Assembly (NCBI GenBank): GCA_020849795.1
Contig: JADZFR010000027.1
Span: forward strand, 1-49,100
From: Planctomycetota bacterium
GTDB lineage: Bacteria > Planctomycetota > UBA8742 > UBA2392
Direction: 5' to 3'
DNA: 49,100 nucleotides
Position 1 is the first letter of the stretch; each line of letters opens with the position of its first letter. A program made the translations under genes and the position numbers. This document shows, piece after piece, positions 42,601 through 49,100 of the stretch. Below the pieces are notes generated by a model. It was not told the origin of the DNA, ran no database searches, and saw nothing but the letters and a program-made list of their open reading frames with translations.

Positions 42601-45214
42601 GCTCGATCGCGCCGGCCGGTCCGGCGCCGAAGTAGGGGCCGGCCCAGGCAACGCCAGGCGGCAGCAGCCACATCTCGATGTCACCGGCGCGGGTGTGGTT
42701 GATGCGCACGCCCACGCGCAGCGCCGCAACAATCTCGGCAGTCGGCGGGATCACGATCGTGCTGGTGATGCCGACCGTGCTGTTGTTCGGGATCGGAATC
42801 CCGCCCGGCGGCGTGGTCGTGAATACGCGCACCGGGTTCAGCGGATGCGGGCCGGTGCGCACCGGAAACGTCGCAGTCGGGACCAGCGTGGCGACAACGT
42901 CGCCGACCGTGCGAATCTCCATGGCCAGCGCGGTGTCTGCCGGTGCCGCCATCACGTCGGCAACCAGAATCCAGTTCTCGATGGTGGCCGCAACCACGCG
43001 CATGAAACTGAACGACGCGGCGCCGCCCGCCATGCTGCCCGCGGCGATCAGCACATCGCCGCCGTCAAGCTCGCCGTCCGCATTCGCGTCGTAGTACAAC
43101 GAAATGCCGGCCAGGTTGGCGGTCAGCGTGCGGTCCATCTCATCGCGGAACGTCAGGTCGGTGATGGTTACGGGACTCGCGCCGGCTTCTACCGCGTACT
43201 GGCCAAGCACAACGCCCGCGGTGCCGTACTGAAATGCCTCGCCCGGCTGGTTGGTGGTGCCCGGATAGATACGCAAGACGTTGCCCAGCACACCCTGTCC
43301 AAAGATATTCAGCGGCAGCACCGAGTTGGGCACGCCGCCGTCGTTGCTGACAATTTCCATGTCGGTCGCGCGCAAGCCGGACGCGGAAGGCGTGAACGTC
43401 ACACCGAAGTTCACGCTGCTGCCGCCGGGGATGTTGGCCGGAAACGCGATGCCGCTGAGCGCAAAGTCGGCGGCTTCGCCGCCCACAAAATTGATCGCCG
43501 TAACGGTCAGCGGCAGCTCGCCGTCATTGCTCAGCGTGAACACCTGCGGCGAGCCCGGCGCCGGCACGCCGACGTTGCTGTTGCCCATGTCCGGGTTGCC
43601 CGCCAGCACGGCCCTGGGATGCGCGATGTATTCCAGGTACCAGGACACCAGGGTGCCCGCCGTGCCGCCCGCATCATCCACAGCGACCAGCGTCCAGTCG
43701 CCGCTTGGGTTGGTGCCGTACAACGTGTTCCAAGCCGCCTCGCCGATCGGGCGATAGACGGGCACAGCCGTGAACGGCGCGTTTTGCCCGCCCGCCGTAA
43801 TCTGCACGGTGCCGGGCACCACCGGGTCAATGTTGGACGAGAACTGGGTGTACACGTATGGCCCGTTGGCGGCGCCAGTACCGTAGTCATTGCCATTGGC
43901 GCCTTCGTCCTGCGTCAGGGCAATCACACCGGCGGGCGGCGCACCGCCGATGATGTAGGGCCCTGCCCAGCTCACACCCGGCGGAATCAGGTACACATCC
44001 ACGTCTTGCAGGGTTTGATGATTGATGCGAATGCCGACGCGCAGGCTGCCGATCGTGTCGAGCGTTGCAGGTACCGAGATCGTGTCCGTTACTCCCGGTC
44101 CATAGTTATCCTGGATGGTTCGGCCGCCAATCGGCGCGCTGGCCCACGAATGAGGGGGCCCGAACCGGCGATAACCAAACTGCAGCGGAAACGACCCGAA
44201 CTCGGCGCCTGTCGAGTTCACACTGGCCGCGGCCGCGATCTGGTACGCCACGCCCGCCACAGCCGGCGTGGCAAGAGTATCGACCACAATCAGGTACGTG
44301 CGCGTCTGGCCGGCCGCAAACGCGACCGCGGGGCCCGCAGTCAGCGTGATGTTCGCGCTGGCCGCGACTGTGCCGTTGAACACGGCCCCGTCACCGACAT
44401 CAAGCTGACCATTGCCATTCACGTCTTCGTGCAACGCCACGCGCGAAAAACTGCCGCTGTTCAACACACCGTTTTCGGCTTGCAGTGTCACACTGGTCAG
44501 GTTGATCGCGCTGCCGGCTTGAAACTCGACTTGGCCTGCTACCTGGTCAATCGTTCCGGTTCGCAGGGTCGCGCCGGACACGTTGGCGGCACCGCGCCCC
44601 ACCAGCAGCACGCCCGCGGGTGGCGGCACGTACTCCAGTTGCCATGAAATCAACGTGCCTGTATCGATGCCCCAGCCGTCGGCGACAATCAGGGTCCAGT
44701 TGCCCGAAGGGTTGCTGCCGAACAGCAGGTTCCATTGAGCCAGCCCCTCAGGCGACCAGCGAGTCTGAGATGTGAACGGTGCTGCGCCGGCGGTAATCGC
44801 CTGCGTCGGGGGCGTGATCGGGTCGAGCGTGCTCTTGAAGTTCGTGTAGATGATGCCGCCGCCGGTCCCGGTGCCGTAGTTGTTGTTGGCACCGCCGTTC
44901 TTGGTCGACAGCTCGATCGCCCCAGCCGGGGGCGTTACGACTGCACCGTTGTTTACCGTGGCGTAGGGTCCAGCCCAGGTGACGCCGGGCGGCAGCAGCC
45001 AGACGCTCAAGTCCGCATCATAGGTGTGATCGATCCGGATGCCGGCGCGCAGCGAATAGATGCGGTCTGCCGTAGCCGGCACATTAATAGTTGAGGTCAC
45101 GCCAAATGCGTTGTTGTCAGGGATGGCGACATTGGGATTAGCGGTAAACGTGACCTGGGCGCAGAGAGTACCTGCGAACAGACACGCCAACACAACAGCA
45201 AGCTGCTGCTTCAT
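36662..45214 (-). CDS. Giant secreted P-domain / ASH / Kelch protein
   Basis: A 2850-residue exported protein. Residues 1-19 are a signal peptide (…TLCA|Q). Three proprotein-convertase-type P domains (near 25-200, 365-535 and 800-970; markers LLPPGVTWAGPY and NPSGNWTLIVAD) alternate with two beta domains carrying a calcium-loop-like DxNxxGxxD motif. One ASH/choice-of-anchor-D repeat sits near 535-640, and seven more run in tandem from about 970 to 1770 (recurring YG...N...HTVNNTG.GPLTIT). From about 1860 to the end come about 18 Kelch motifs (VVFGGRRDG-type strands ending DTW), enough for two or three beta-propellers. No membrane anchor, sorting tail or catalytic motif is seen, so it is probably released or held by partners. 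ATG 45214 opens the signal peptide. Confidence 0.9.
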   Translation of the reverse strand: MKQQLAVVLACLFAGTLCAQVTFTANPNVAIPDNNAFGVTSTINVPATADRIYSLRAGIRIDHTYDADLSVWLLPPGVTWAGPYATVNNGAVVTPPAGAIELSTKNGGANNNYGTGTGGGIIYTNFKSTLDPITPPTQAITAGAAPFTSQTRWSPEGLAQWNLLFGSNPSGNWTLIVADGWGIDTGTLISWQLEYVPPPAGVLLVGRGAANVSGATLRTGTIDQVAGQVEFQAGSAINLTSVTLQAENGVLNSGSFSRVALHEDVNGNGQLDVGDGAVFNGTVAASANITLTAGPAVAFAAGQTRTYLIVVDTLATPAVAGVAYQIAAAASVNSTGAEFGSFPLQFGYRRFGPPHSWASAPIGGRTIQDNYGPGVTDTISVPATLDTIGSLRVGIRINHQTLQDVDVYLIPPGVSWAGPYIIGGAPPAGVIALTQDEGANGNDYGTGAANGPYVYTQFSSNIDPVVPGTVQITAGGQNAPFTAVPVYRPIGEAAWNTLYGTNPSGDWTLVAVDDAGGTAGTLVSWYLEYIAHPRAVLAGNPDMGNSNVGVPAPGSPQVFTLSNDGELPLTVTAINFVGGEAADFALSGIAFPANIPGGSSVNFGVTFTPSASGLRATDMEIVSNDGGVPNSVLPLNIFGQGVLGNVLRIYPGTTNQPGEAFQYGTAGVVLGQYAVEAGASPVTITDLTFRDEMDRTLTANLAGISLYYDANADGELDGGDVLIAAGSMAGGAASFSFMRVVAATIENWILVADVMAAPADTALAMEIRTVGDVVATLVPTATFPVRTGPHPLNPVRVFTTTPPGGIPIPNNSTVGITSTIVIPPTAEIVAALRVGVRINHTRAGDIEMWLLPPGVAWAGPYFGAGPAGAIELSTDNGGNGDDFGTGAVAPYVYANFTRAIDPVFTPSVNVTGGAAPFTSSFWRPEDQGADLNNRYGVSPSGTWTLVIADDQGGGAQGGNAGTLLSWQIEYVPPAVPTVTGINNWGATLVGQPSALNSQPYMISNIGGVDMGVTAISLIGANSADWSFAGPTGAPVSVISGATHNVALNFTPGALGPRNAALRITYGNGLAAGLTFDHPLTGTGISNVGVLTTPPGPIDYGQSNPTLISSLSPVTHTVTNTGAAPLTITQVQFAGSHPGDWTDVSGLVFPVVIGAGLAQNFQFQMQPGAVGARDAIIRFISDTGGVPNTPTDVAVFGLGTAGVLSTPLGPVDYGTANPTILSSLSPVTHTVNNTGNGPLTITQVQLAGTNPGDWTDISAVVYPVVIGAGLSQNFQFEMRPGAAGPRSAIIRFLSDSGAVPNTPTDVSVTGTGTVGTLTSATPVNYGSTNLNVPSATIIHTINNTGSGPLTITAAGFIGGDSAMWSFNPAPTFPIVVAAGLNTTISARFTPTAMGARTTTLRLTSDTGGTPGTFTNITCDGNGTAGQIFIQAPGTGPVNYGGANPGTSAPALVHTIQNTGTGPLTISGIALTGHTGDWGFAGMPVAYPVTLAPLATLPITGTFTPTALGARAMDIEITSDSGSTPPPVVTVIMLAGQGTRGLVNVITGTGPIDYGPANVGSPSPLNPINHTIRNDGDGPLSISGIALTGHTADWNITGLPVVFPHLLLPTQTLVLGGNFTPTALGVRNMAIEVTSDSGGFPPPTLTVINLEGEGTQGQIDTNLGPHDYGASTLGLPSANSPLPHQVDNIGSGPLTITSISLTGANIADWNFTPPLPATPFVIPAGGFIQFDGELVASTTGPLSGRITFESNSLNLPGTLTHIDLVGNGTSATTCSVLAVGPDNGGPVAVTGLVTTGLAGPVNVAVTYTGGSNPGPARLSSAGGLTIVGNVIQGVPVNAPFSFEWDAYATERHTTAANYVLTLTPMPSGAPGASAAFALTRDGGWAQHVTPGGQATGVYSHTMIFDELNDRIVVFGGRRDGAKLNSVWVYERSGGQTAGWRILSPAGALPPERQYSNAIYDATNQRMVIFGGAGTSATLDDTWSLSLVRGAEAWTQLSLASPFTPAARRSAAFVHDAARNRAILFGGVGAVQYNDTWAIDLDPISPTYGFWSQLTPGGTAPTARFGHAAVADFTGDRMVIVGGRSGTSDLIDVHEFSFAGAGTWSTLAPGGTLPLGRYYMTYSWDGTNRGLILQSGYRGSSTLRDTWQLSLAGAPVWAALATDPDAGVGRVVGGGAWDPARDEVLFYGGINPSALNTPRISVLDVSGAPAWQDSVGTTADSAGPEGRWGAVAGFDTSNDRVVLWGGKDHVAYYGGIWALDRSAPNGEWARVIGGGAAPAAAVYSARATDLAGNRMFIHGGNIASGGRTSELWSLNLATGAWTQWPGVGPAARDQHSMIYDSIRNRVLVYGGRTPGIVGDVWAYDLGAMSWSLVTPLAGPAPVARYAHGAAYDSTNDRMVIVAGRSSTTTLNDVWVLSLNPGTETWTNRSALFAPIPSGRHSFACSSNGAGTQIWLHGGDTGTPNAELWEANVGGAFTTWTQLSFLGSAPLARSLHTACSNGADFYAGTGFLDARGASDFWQIDTSNSLAGWTKVGTSTPTSIVTSASAYDPVARRMIAFGGLGGGVHNADLWQLDLSSPVAQWAPLSATGPGPSARRAATMVYDDSPAIPRMVMYGGRLDYSASSIVDELWALVLDPGNEHWVQLNPTFTQYPGARTNHRAVVDSADRMIVFGGQTPAATRTNDVFVLDLLTLDWTQMTPGGTAPSERFSGAWAFDAPRNRVILHGGNTGGVNPLSDAFTLDLAGSGTWAPLAGAGTAPGALYYHSAVVDPASQRLLIFGGYSTGAEARLFALNLVTDTWTGQTGTVAHPQARWAHSACWDVDRMVIAGGYFDGEISATQQNGTVADTWFWGD

Positions 45215-45282
45215 TCCCGTCACCAGTAACGTCGCCAACAGGCCCAGTTTCGAACGCTCGCAACCCGTGGCAATAGGCAGTA

Positions 45283-45311
45283 AGCGTAGCCCGTACTGGA
45301 CTTTGCGTCAA
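45283..45311 (-). promoter_or_regulatory. Candidate promoter of the giant secreted-protein gene
   Basis: On the minus strand TTGACG (45306-45311), a 17-base spacer and TACGCT (45283-45288). The leader would be about 60 bases. Just upstream lies an A/T-rich tract with AATTGCA repeated twice (near 45323-45337), which could be a regulator site. Confidence 0.45.
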
Positions 45312-45468
45312 GTTATTGCCCCAATTGCATAATTGCACATAACTGGCAGTCGGTGAATGTCTTGCGAATCCAGCTTCAGCAATCCAGCCAAACGTCGCCG
45401 CCACATTTGTGGAAAGTCAGAAGTTGGCGGAAACACTGTTGATAACAGAACTTACGACGCCCATTCCC

Positions 45469-45497
45469 TTGCCCTGTGTCGCCCGACCTTGTACTAA
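45469..45497 (+). promoter_or_regulatory. Candidate promoter of recJ
   Basis: TTGCCC (45469-45474), a 17-base spacer, TACTAA (45492-45497). Transcription would begin near 45504, just before the AAGGGAGA ribosome binding site. Confidence 0.45.
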
Positions 45498-45517
45498 TAG
45501 CTACCCAAGGGAGAGCC

Positions 45518-47263
45518 GTGGCAGACACACCCATTGATTCGGCTTGGTGCGTTGCCAGCCAGCGGGCGGCATTGGTCCATGAACTCACGGGCAGCCTGCG
45601 TATCCCTGACTACGTCGCGCGCGCACTGGTAAACCGCGGCGTCCGGGATGCCGAATCAGCCAGCCACTTCCTGCAGCCCAGCAGCTTGCACATTGAGGAC
45701 CCGTTCGCGTTCCGGCACATGGAGCGCGCCGTGGACCGCATTCGCCAGGCACTCAGCCGCAACGAAAAAATCCTGGTTCAGGGAGACTACGACGTGGACG
45801 GCAGCGCCAGTGCCGCCCTGCTGGTCAATTTCTTTCGACTGTTGGGCCGCGAGGTGGAAGTCAGCATCCCGTCCCGAGCCGAAGACGGCTACGGCCTGAA
45901 CGAGCGCATCATCCGTGACGCCGCCGCCGCCGGCGTCAAGCTGCTGATCACCTGCGACAACGGCACCACGGCCAACAAAGAGATAGCCCTGGCCGCTGAA
46001 CTCGGCATCGACACCATCATCACCGACCATCACACCGTCGGCGAGACTTTGCCGCCAGCGCACAGCATTCTGAATCCCCACATAAAAGAAGAGACACTCA
46101 AGTTTCGCGACCTGTGCGGCGCGGGCGTTGCCTTCAAGCTGGCCTGGGCGCTGCTTCAGCGCGTGTCGGGCCAGTCCACGCTGGACGAGCCCTACAAGGA
46201 CTTTCTTGCCACCGCCCAAAGCCTCGTCGCGATGGCCAGTATCGCCGACGTGGTTCCGCTGACCGGCGAGAACCGGGTCCTGACCCGCAGCGGGCTAAGG
46301 CTGATGCCGGACAGTCCCAACCCCGGTATCCGCGCGCTCATGGAAACCAGCGGTATGAGCGGCGTGCCCAGCGGCACCGATGTCGGGTTCAAGCTCGCGC
46401 CGCGCCTGAACGCGGGCGGTCGCCTTGGCCGCGAGACGCTTGCCCTCGAGTTGCTGACCGCGCGAAGCTACGGCCAGGCCATGACGCTCGCCCAGGAAGC
46501 GGACACCCTGAACAAAGAGCGCCAGGGCGTAGACCGCAACCTTACGCGCCTTGCCGAAGACCTGGTCAACAGCGACGCCACCTATCAAAGCGACCGGGTG
46601 CTGGTCATCAGCCACGACAACTTTCATCCAGGCGTCGTCGGTATTGTCGCGGCGCGCATTTCGCGGCGATTCAACAAGCCGGCTGTGCTCGTCGCCATGA
46701 AGGGCGGCACCGGGCGCGGCTCGGGGCGCAGCATCCCGGGCTTCCACCTGTACAACGCGCTGAATGACTGTGCGAGCTTGATGAACCGCTTCGGCGGCCA
46801 TGAGCAAGCCGCAGGCCTTGAAATCACGCGTGAGAACATGGGCCAGTTGCGCCGGGCCGTGAACGAAGTTGCCGACCGCCACGTCATGCAGGCCGACTAC
46901 GCCACGCCGACCCTGAGCATCGACGCGCGAATCGGGCTGAGTGAACTGGACGTCGGCGGCGTGCGGCTGCTGGAGACGCTGGAACCTTTTGGTCAGGGCA
47001 ACCCCGAGCCGCTGTTCATGAGCGAGGACATTGAGGTGGCTGCACCGCCGCAAGTGGTAGGCCGTGGTACGGGCCACCTTCGCCTGATGGTCAAGCAAGC
47101 CGGCAACATCGCCTTTAAAGCAATCGGATTCAACATGGGTACCCGGATCGACGAAGTCGCCAAGGGCAGTAAGGTCCGGATGGCGTTTAAGCCCAAGATC
47201 AGCAACTTTCGCGGCTACCCCGAAGTCGAGCTTGAAATCAAGGATCTGCGCCGCGGTCCGTAG
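45518..47263 (+). CDS. recJ: Single-stranded-DNA-specific exonuclease RecJ
   Basis: A 581-residue 5'-3' exonuclease acting in recombination and mismatch repair. DHH-family metal ligands are all visible: D90, D92 and D94 in GDYDVDG, CDNG at 146-149 and DHH at 170-172, then the IADVVPLTGENR block. The DHHA1 domain has GRGSGRSI and GGHEQAAG, and a C-terminal OB-like domain follows (FGQGNPEPLF onward). GTG 45518 is chosen because AAGGGAGA precedes it by four bases and the RecJ N-terminus begins here. A GTG at 45476 lies upstream but would sit inside the predicted promoter. Confidence 0.95.
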   Translation: MADTPIDSAWCVASQRAALVHELTGSLRIPDYVARALVNRGVRDAESASHFLQPSSLHIEDPFAFRHMERAVDRIRQALSRNEKILVQGDYDVDGSASAALLVNFFRLLGREVEVSIPSRAEDGYGLNERIIRDAAAAGVKLLITCDNGTTANKEIALAAELGIDTIITDHHTVGETLPPAHSILNPHIKEETLKFRDLCGAGVAFKLAWALLQRVSGQSTLDEPYKDFLATAQSLVAMASIADVVPLTGENRVLTRSGLRLMPDSPNPGIRALMETSGMSGVPSGTDVGFKLAPRLNAGGRLGRETLALELLTARSYGQAMTLAQEADTLNKERQGVDRNLTRLAEDLVNSDATYQSDRVLVISHDNFHPGVVGIVAARISRRFNKPAVLVAMKGGTGRGSGRSIPGFHLYNALNDCASLMNRFGGHEQAAGLEITRENMGQLRRAVNEVADRHVMQADYATPTLSIDARIGLSELDVGGVRLLETLEPFGQGNPEPLFMSEDIEVAAPPQVVGRGTGHLRLMVKQAGNIAFKAIGFNMGTRIDEVAKGSKVRMAFKPKISNFRGYPEVELEIKDLRRGP

Positions 47264-47297
47264 GGTCATCCTACCTATAATCCGACTCATAATTGTC

Positions 47298-47326
47298 TTG
47301 AACTATGTGTCACCAATTCATAGGTT
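47298..47326 (+). promoter_or_regulatory. Candidate promoter of the 47417 gene
   Basis: TTGAAC (47298-47303), a 17-base spacer, TAGGTT (47321-47326), giving a leader of about 85 bases. The gap from the recJ stop is A/T-richer than the surroundings and also contains TATAAT near 47276. Confidence 0.35.
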
Positions 47327-47416
47327 TGGTGTTACATTGCCGTGACATTGAACCGGATCGTTTTCGTTCGGGCTGCTGGCCCGGTCATGGCGCACTCAGG
47401 TTGTGGGGACCTAATC

Positions 47417-49100
47417 ATGAACACTCGAAATTTGCTGCTATTTGCATTTCTGGCTGCAATGTCAGGTGCTGCGCTGCACGCGCAAACCAACTTGGCTCTC
47501 ACAGCCACAGCCGCAAACTCAGGCGGCGGCACCGGTGTGTGGGGCCCAGCCAACCTCAATGACAATGACTCGCCAATGGGCTCGTACAACGACTGCTGGA
47601 CCAGCGCGGGCGGCTGGATTTCGTTGACCTGGAGCTCGGCGCAGACCATCGCGTCAATGAAGATCTGGTACACGCGCTATCGGACTCTGGCGGCGAGCTA
47701 CTGCTTCCACCGGGGCACGGTCGAGTACTGGAACGGCAGCGCGTGGGTTCAAGACCACGTCCACGACGACAACAATTACAGCGTAGTGGACGACGAGACG
47801 ATCAACCTGACGCAAAACCGCACCACCACGGCAATTCGCATCAGCAGCCTCTACGCAGGCAGCAACATCATGGTGCAAGAGTGGCATGTGTTCGGCCCGG
47901 CCGGCCCGACGCTGACCGTCTCAGCAACCGCCGGCACGCAACAAGTCGTTGCCAACAACGCGCAAGGCACCGGCAACAACGGCATTGCCGCCGGTGTGTT
48001 CACGATTGCCTCAAACACGCAGTCTGGCGCTACGCTCACGTCTGTGACGATTCAAGCCGCCGGCACCGGGCACGATGGCACGGACTACAGCTACGTGGCC
48101 CTGTTCCGCGACGCGAACAGCAACAGCGCGTTTGACGCGGGTTCGGATACGCTGATCGGTAACGCCGCAACCGCATTCTCGGCTGATAACGGGACCGCCC
48201 AGTTCAGTGTACAAACGGGCGAACAGACGTTTGGCGTCAGCGAGACGCGAAGATATTTCATCGTCATAAAACTGGGCGGCACTGCGTCGCCGAGTGAAAC
48301 GTTCACCTACACAGTCAGCACGATCGCGGTGGCAACGGGAAGCTACTCTGCCGGCGTCCCGTCAGCATCTATGGTCGGACTGCGAATTCAGCAACCAGCC
48401 CTGACCGTGGGTATTCCCGCCAGCTCAGTTTCCAACGTCTACAGCAATGAAACAGGCTCCGGCGACGGTTTCCAGGCAGCCATGTTCACAATCACGTCGG
48501 GCTCCGAAGGCGTATCGCAGTTGACCGGGATTACGCTGGGCTCGGCTGGCACCGGCAACGACTCTTCGGCTTACTCTGAGGTTGCCATCTGGCGTGAGTC
48601 CAATTCCACAACCGGCTTCCAGACCAGTGATACCGCCATCGGCAGTGGCAATGCATTCGCCAGCGACAACGGTACGCTGCAAATCAACGTACCGTCTGCC
48701 GAACAGGACTTTGCCGCCAGCACGGCCCGCACCTACTACGTCGTGGTCAAGCTCAACGGCACGGCAATGCCCACACACACGTTCAATTACACAGTCCAGG
48801 ACTTCAGCGCCCCAACCGGCACCAACAGATACGGCATTCCTTCGGCAACCATGACTGGTTTGGCTATTGCCACGCCGGTGTTCACGTTTGCTGACGCCAG
48901 CGCCGCCACGGCGACTACCTGCTATCTGGGCAGCAGCAACAACGTCTGCCAGACCTTCACGGTCGCGTACCCCAACGGGCCCAACGACAAGCCCGCCAGC
49001 ATCACCGTCACCGGCCTGGGCACCGCCAACGAGAGCACCGACCTGACCTCGGCCCAGCTCTGGCATGACTCCGACGCCAGCGGCACCTTCAACTCCACCA
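47417..49100 (+). CDS. Large secreted protein with discoidin-like N-terminus (3' end outside window)
   Basis: The frame opens at ATG 47417 (GGGGAC about 7 bases upstream) and stays open to the window end, giving at least 561 residues. Residues 1-22 are a signal peptide ending LHA|Q. Residues about 23-150 look like an F5/8-type-C (discoidin) domain: NLALTATANSGGG, DNDCW-like loops, ISLTWSSAQTIASMKIW and TTTAIRISSLY. Two repeated beta domains of about 150 residues follow, each with strands like YSYVALFRDANSNSAFD and a RRYFIVIKL strand, and a third begins at the end. These match the calcium-loop beta domains of the 36662-45214 protein. Discoidin domains commonly bind carbohydrate, so a surface or glycan-binding role is likely. 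Confidence 0.8.
   Translation, partial: MNTRNLLLFAFLAAMSGAALHAQTNLALTATAANSGGGTGVWGPANLNDNDSPMGSYNDCWTSAGGWISLTWSSAQTIASMKIWYTRYRTLAASYCFHRGTVEYWNGSAWVQDHVHDDNNYSVVDDETINLTQNRTTTAIRISSLYAGSNIMVQEWHVFGPAGPTLTVSATAGTQQVVANNAQGTGNNGIAAGVFTIASNTQSGATLTSVTIQAAGTGHDGTDYSYVALFRDANSNSAFDAGSDTLIGNAATAFSADNGTAQFSVQTGEQTFGVSETRRYFIVIKLGGTASPSETFTYTVSTIAVATGSYSAGVPSASMVGLRIQQPALTVGIPASSVSNVYSNETGSGDGFQAAMFTITSGSEGVSQLTGITLGSAGTGNDSSAYSEVAIWRESNSTTGFQTSDTAIGSGNAFASDNGTLQINVPSAEQDFAASTARTYYVVVKLNGTAMPTHTFNYTVQDFSAPTGTNRYGIPSATMTGLAIATPVFTFADASAATATTCYLGSSNNVCQTFTVAYPNGPNDKPASITVTGLGTANESTDLTSAQLWHDSDASGTFNST

Noticed and set aside
42695..44647. A 650-codon open frame on the plus strand
   Set aside because: It lies antisense to the giant P-domain/ASH protein, is Arg/His-rich and has no recognisable feature.
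1..49100. tRNA or rRNA genes
   Set aside because: No cloverleaf with a GTTCGAATC-type T-arm and no rRNA-like segment was noticed on reading. A tRNAscan run would settle this.

Overview
The window is 49.1 kb of GC-rich bacterial DNA, gene-dense on both strands. No rRNA or tRNA gene was seen. The gene mix suggests a Gram-negative-type bacterium with an outer membrane: a lipoprotein N-acyltransferase, a LolD-like ATPase, Wzm/Wzt-type polysaccharide export, and very large secreted proteins built from proprotein-convertase P domains, ASH/choice-of-anchor repeats and Kelch repeats. This style, together with REP-like palindromes and an IS200-like REP-associated transposase, fits Planctomycetota best. 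That placement is an inference from gene style, not from a marker gene.

Layout. 1-2040: the end of an unknown gene, a stand-alone response-regulator receiver, and a RAYT-type transposase gene flanked on both sides by arrays of a short REP-like repeat. 2044-5397: a divergent pair for fatty acid beta-oxidation (a 3-hydroxyacyl-CoA dehydrogenase/enoyl-CoA hydratase fusion and a thiolase). 5567-10162: a secreted multidomain protein with a Cys-containing C-terminal sorting-like tail, an unknown membrane protein, and a purple-acid-phosphatase-like metallophosphoesterase. 10232-17165: housekeeping genes, namely a DEAD-box helicase with a long structured leader, accD, a YkvA-family protein, a PAP2 phosphatase, a LolD-like ATPase translationally coupled to a YhcC-type radical SAM protein, and a divergent lipoprotein. 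17486-20512: two unrecognised secreted or anchored proteins. 20955-27306: lysA, an FdhE-like zinc-ribbon protein, lnt, a secreted helical-repeat-like protein and an Eis-like acetyltransferase.

27331-36630, all on the minus strand, is a surface-polysaccharide cluster: a methyltransferase, an ABC-2 permease, an ATPase with a Wzt-type C-terminal domain, and four glycosyltransferase genes, two of which are fusions (GT4-GT2 and GT4-GT4). Most neighbours in it overlap by 1-8 bases, so they are probably translated as a coupled operon. Just upstream on the same strand lies an 8.55-kb gene for a 2850-residue secreted P-domain/ASH/Kelch protein. recJ follows on the plus strand, and the window ends inside another large secreted protein with a discoidin-like N-terminus.

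The most interesting material is the RAYT/REP locus, a family of two-hairpin palindromic repeats (one copy lies inside a coding frame), the structured leader of the helicase gene, the fused glycosyltransferases with possible methyl-capped export, and a beta-domain with a calcium-loop-like motif shared by the two giant secreted proteins.
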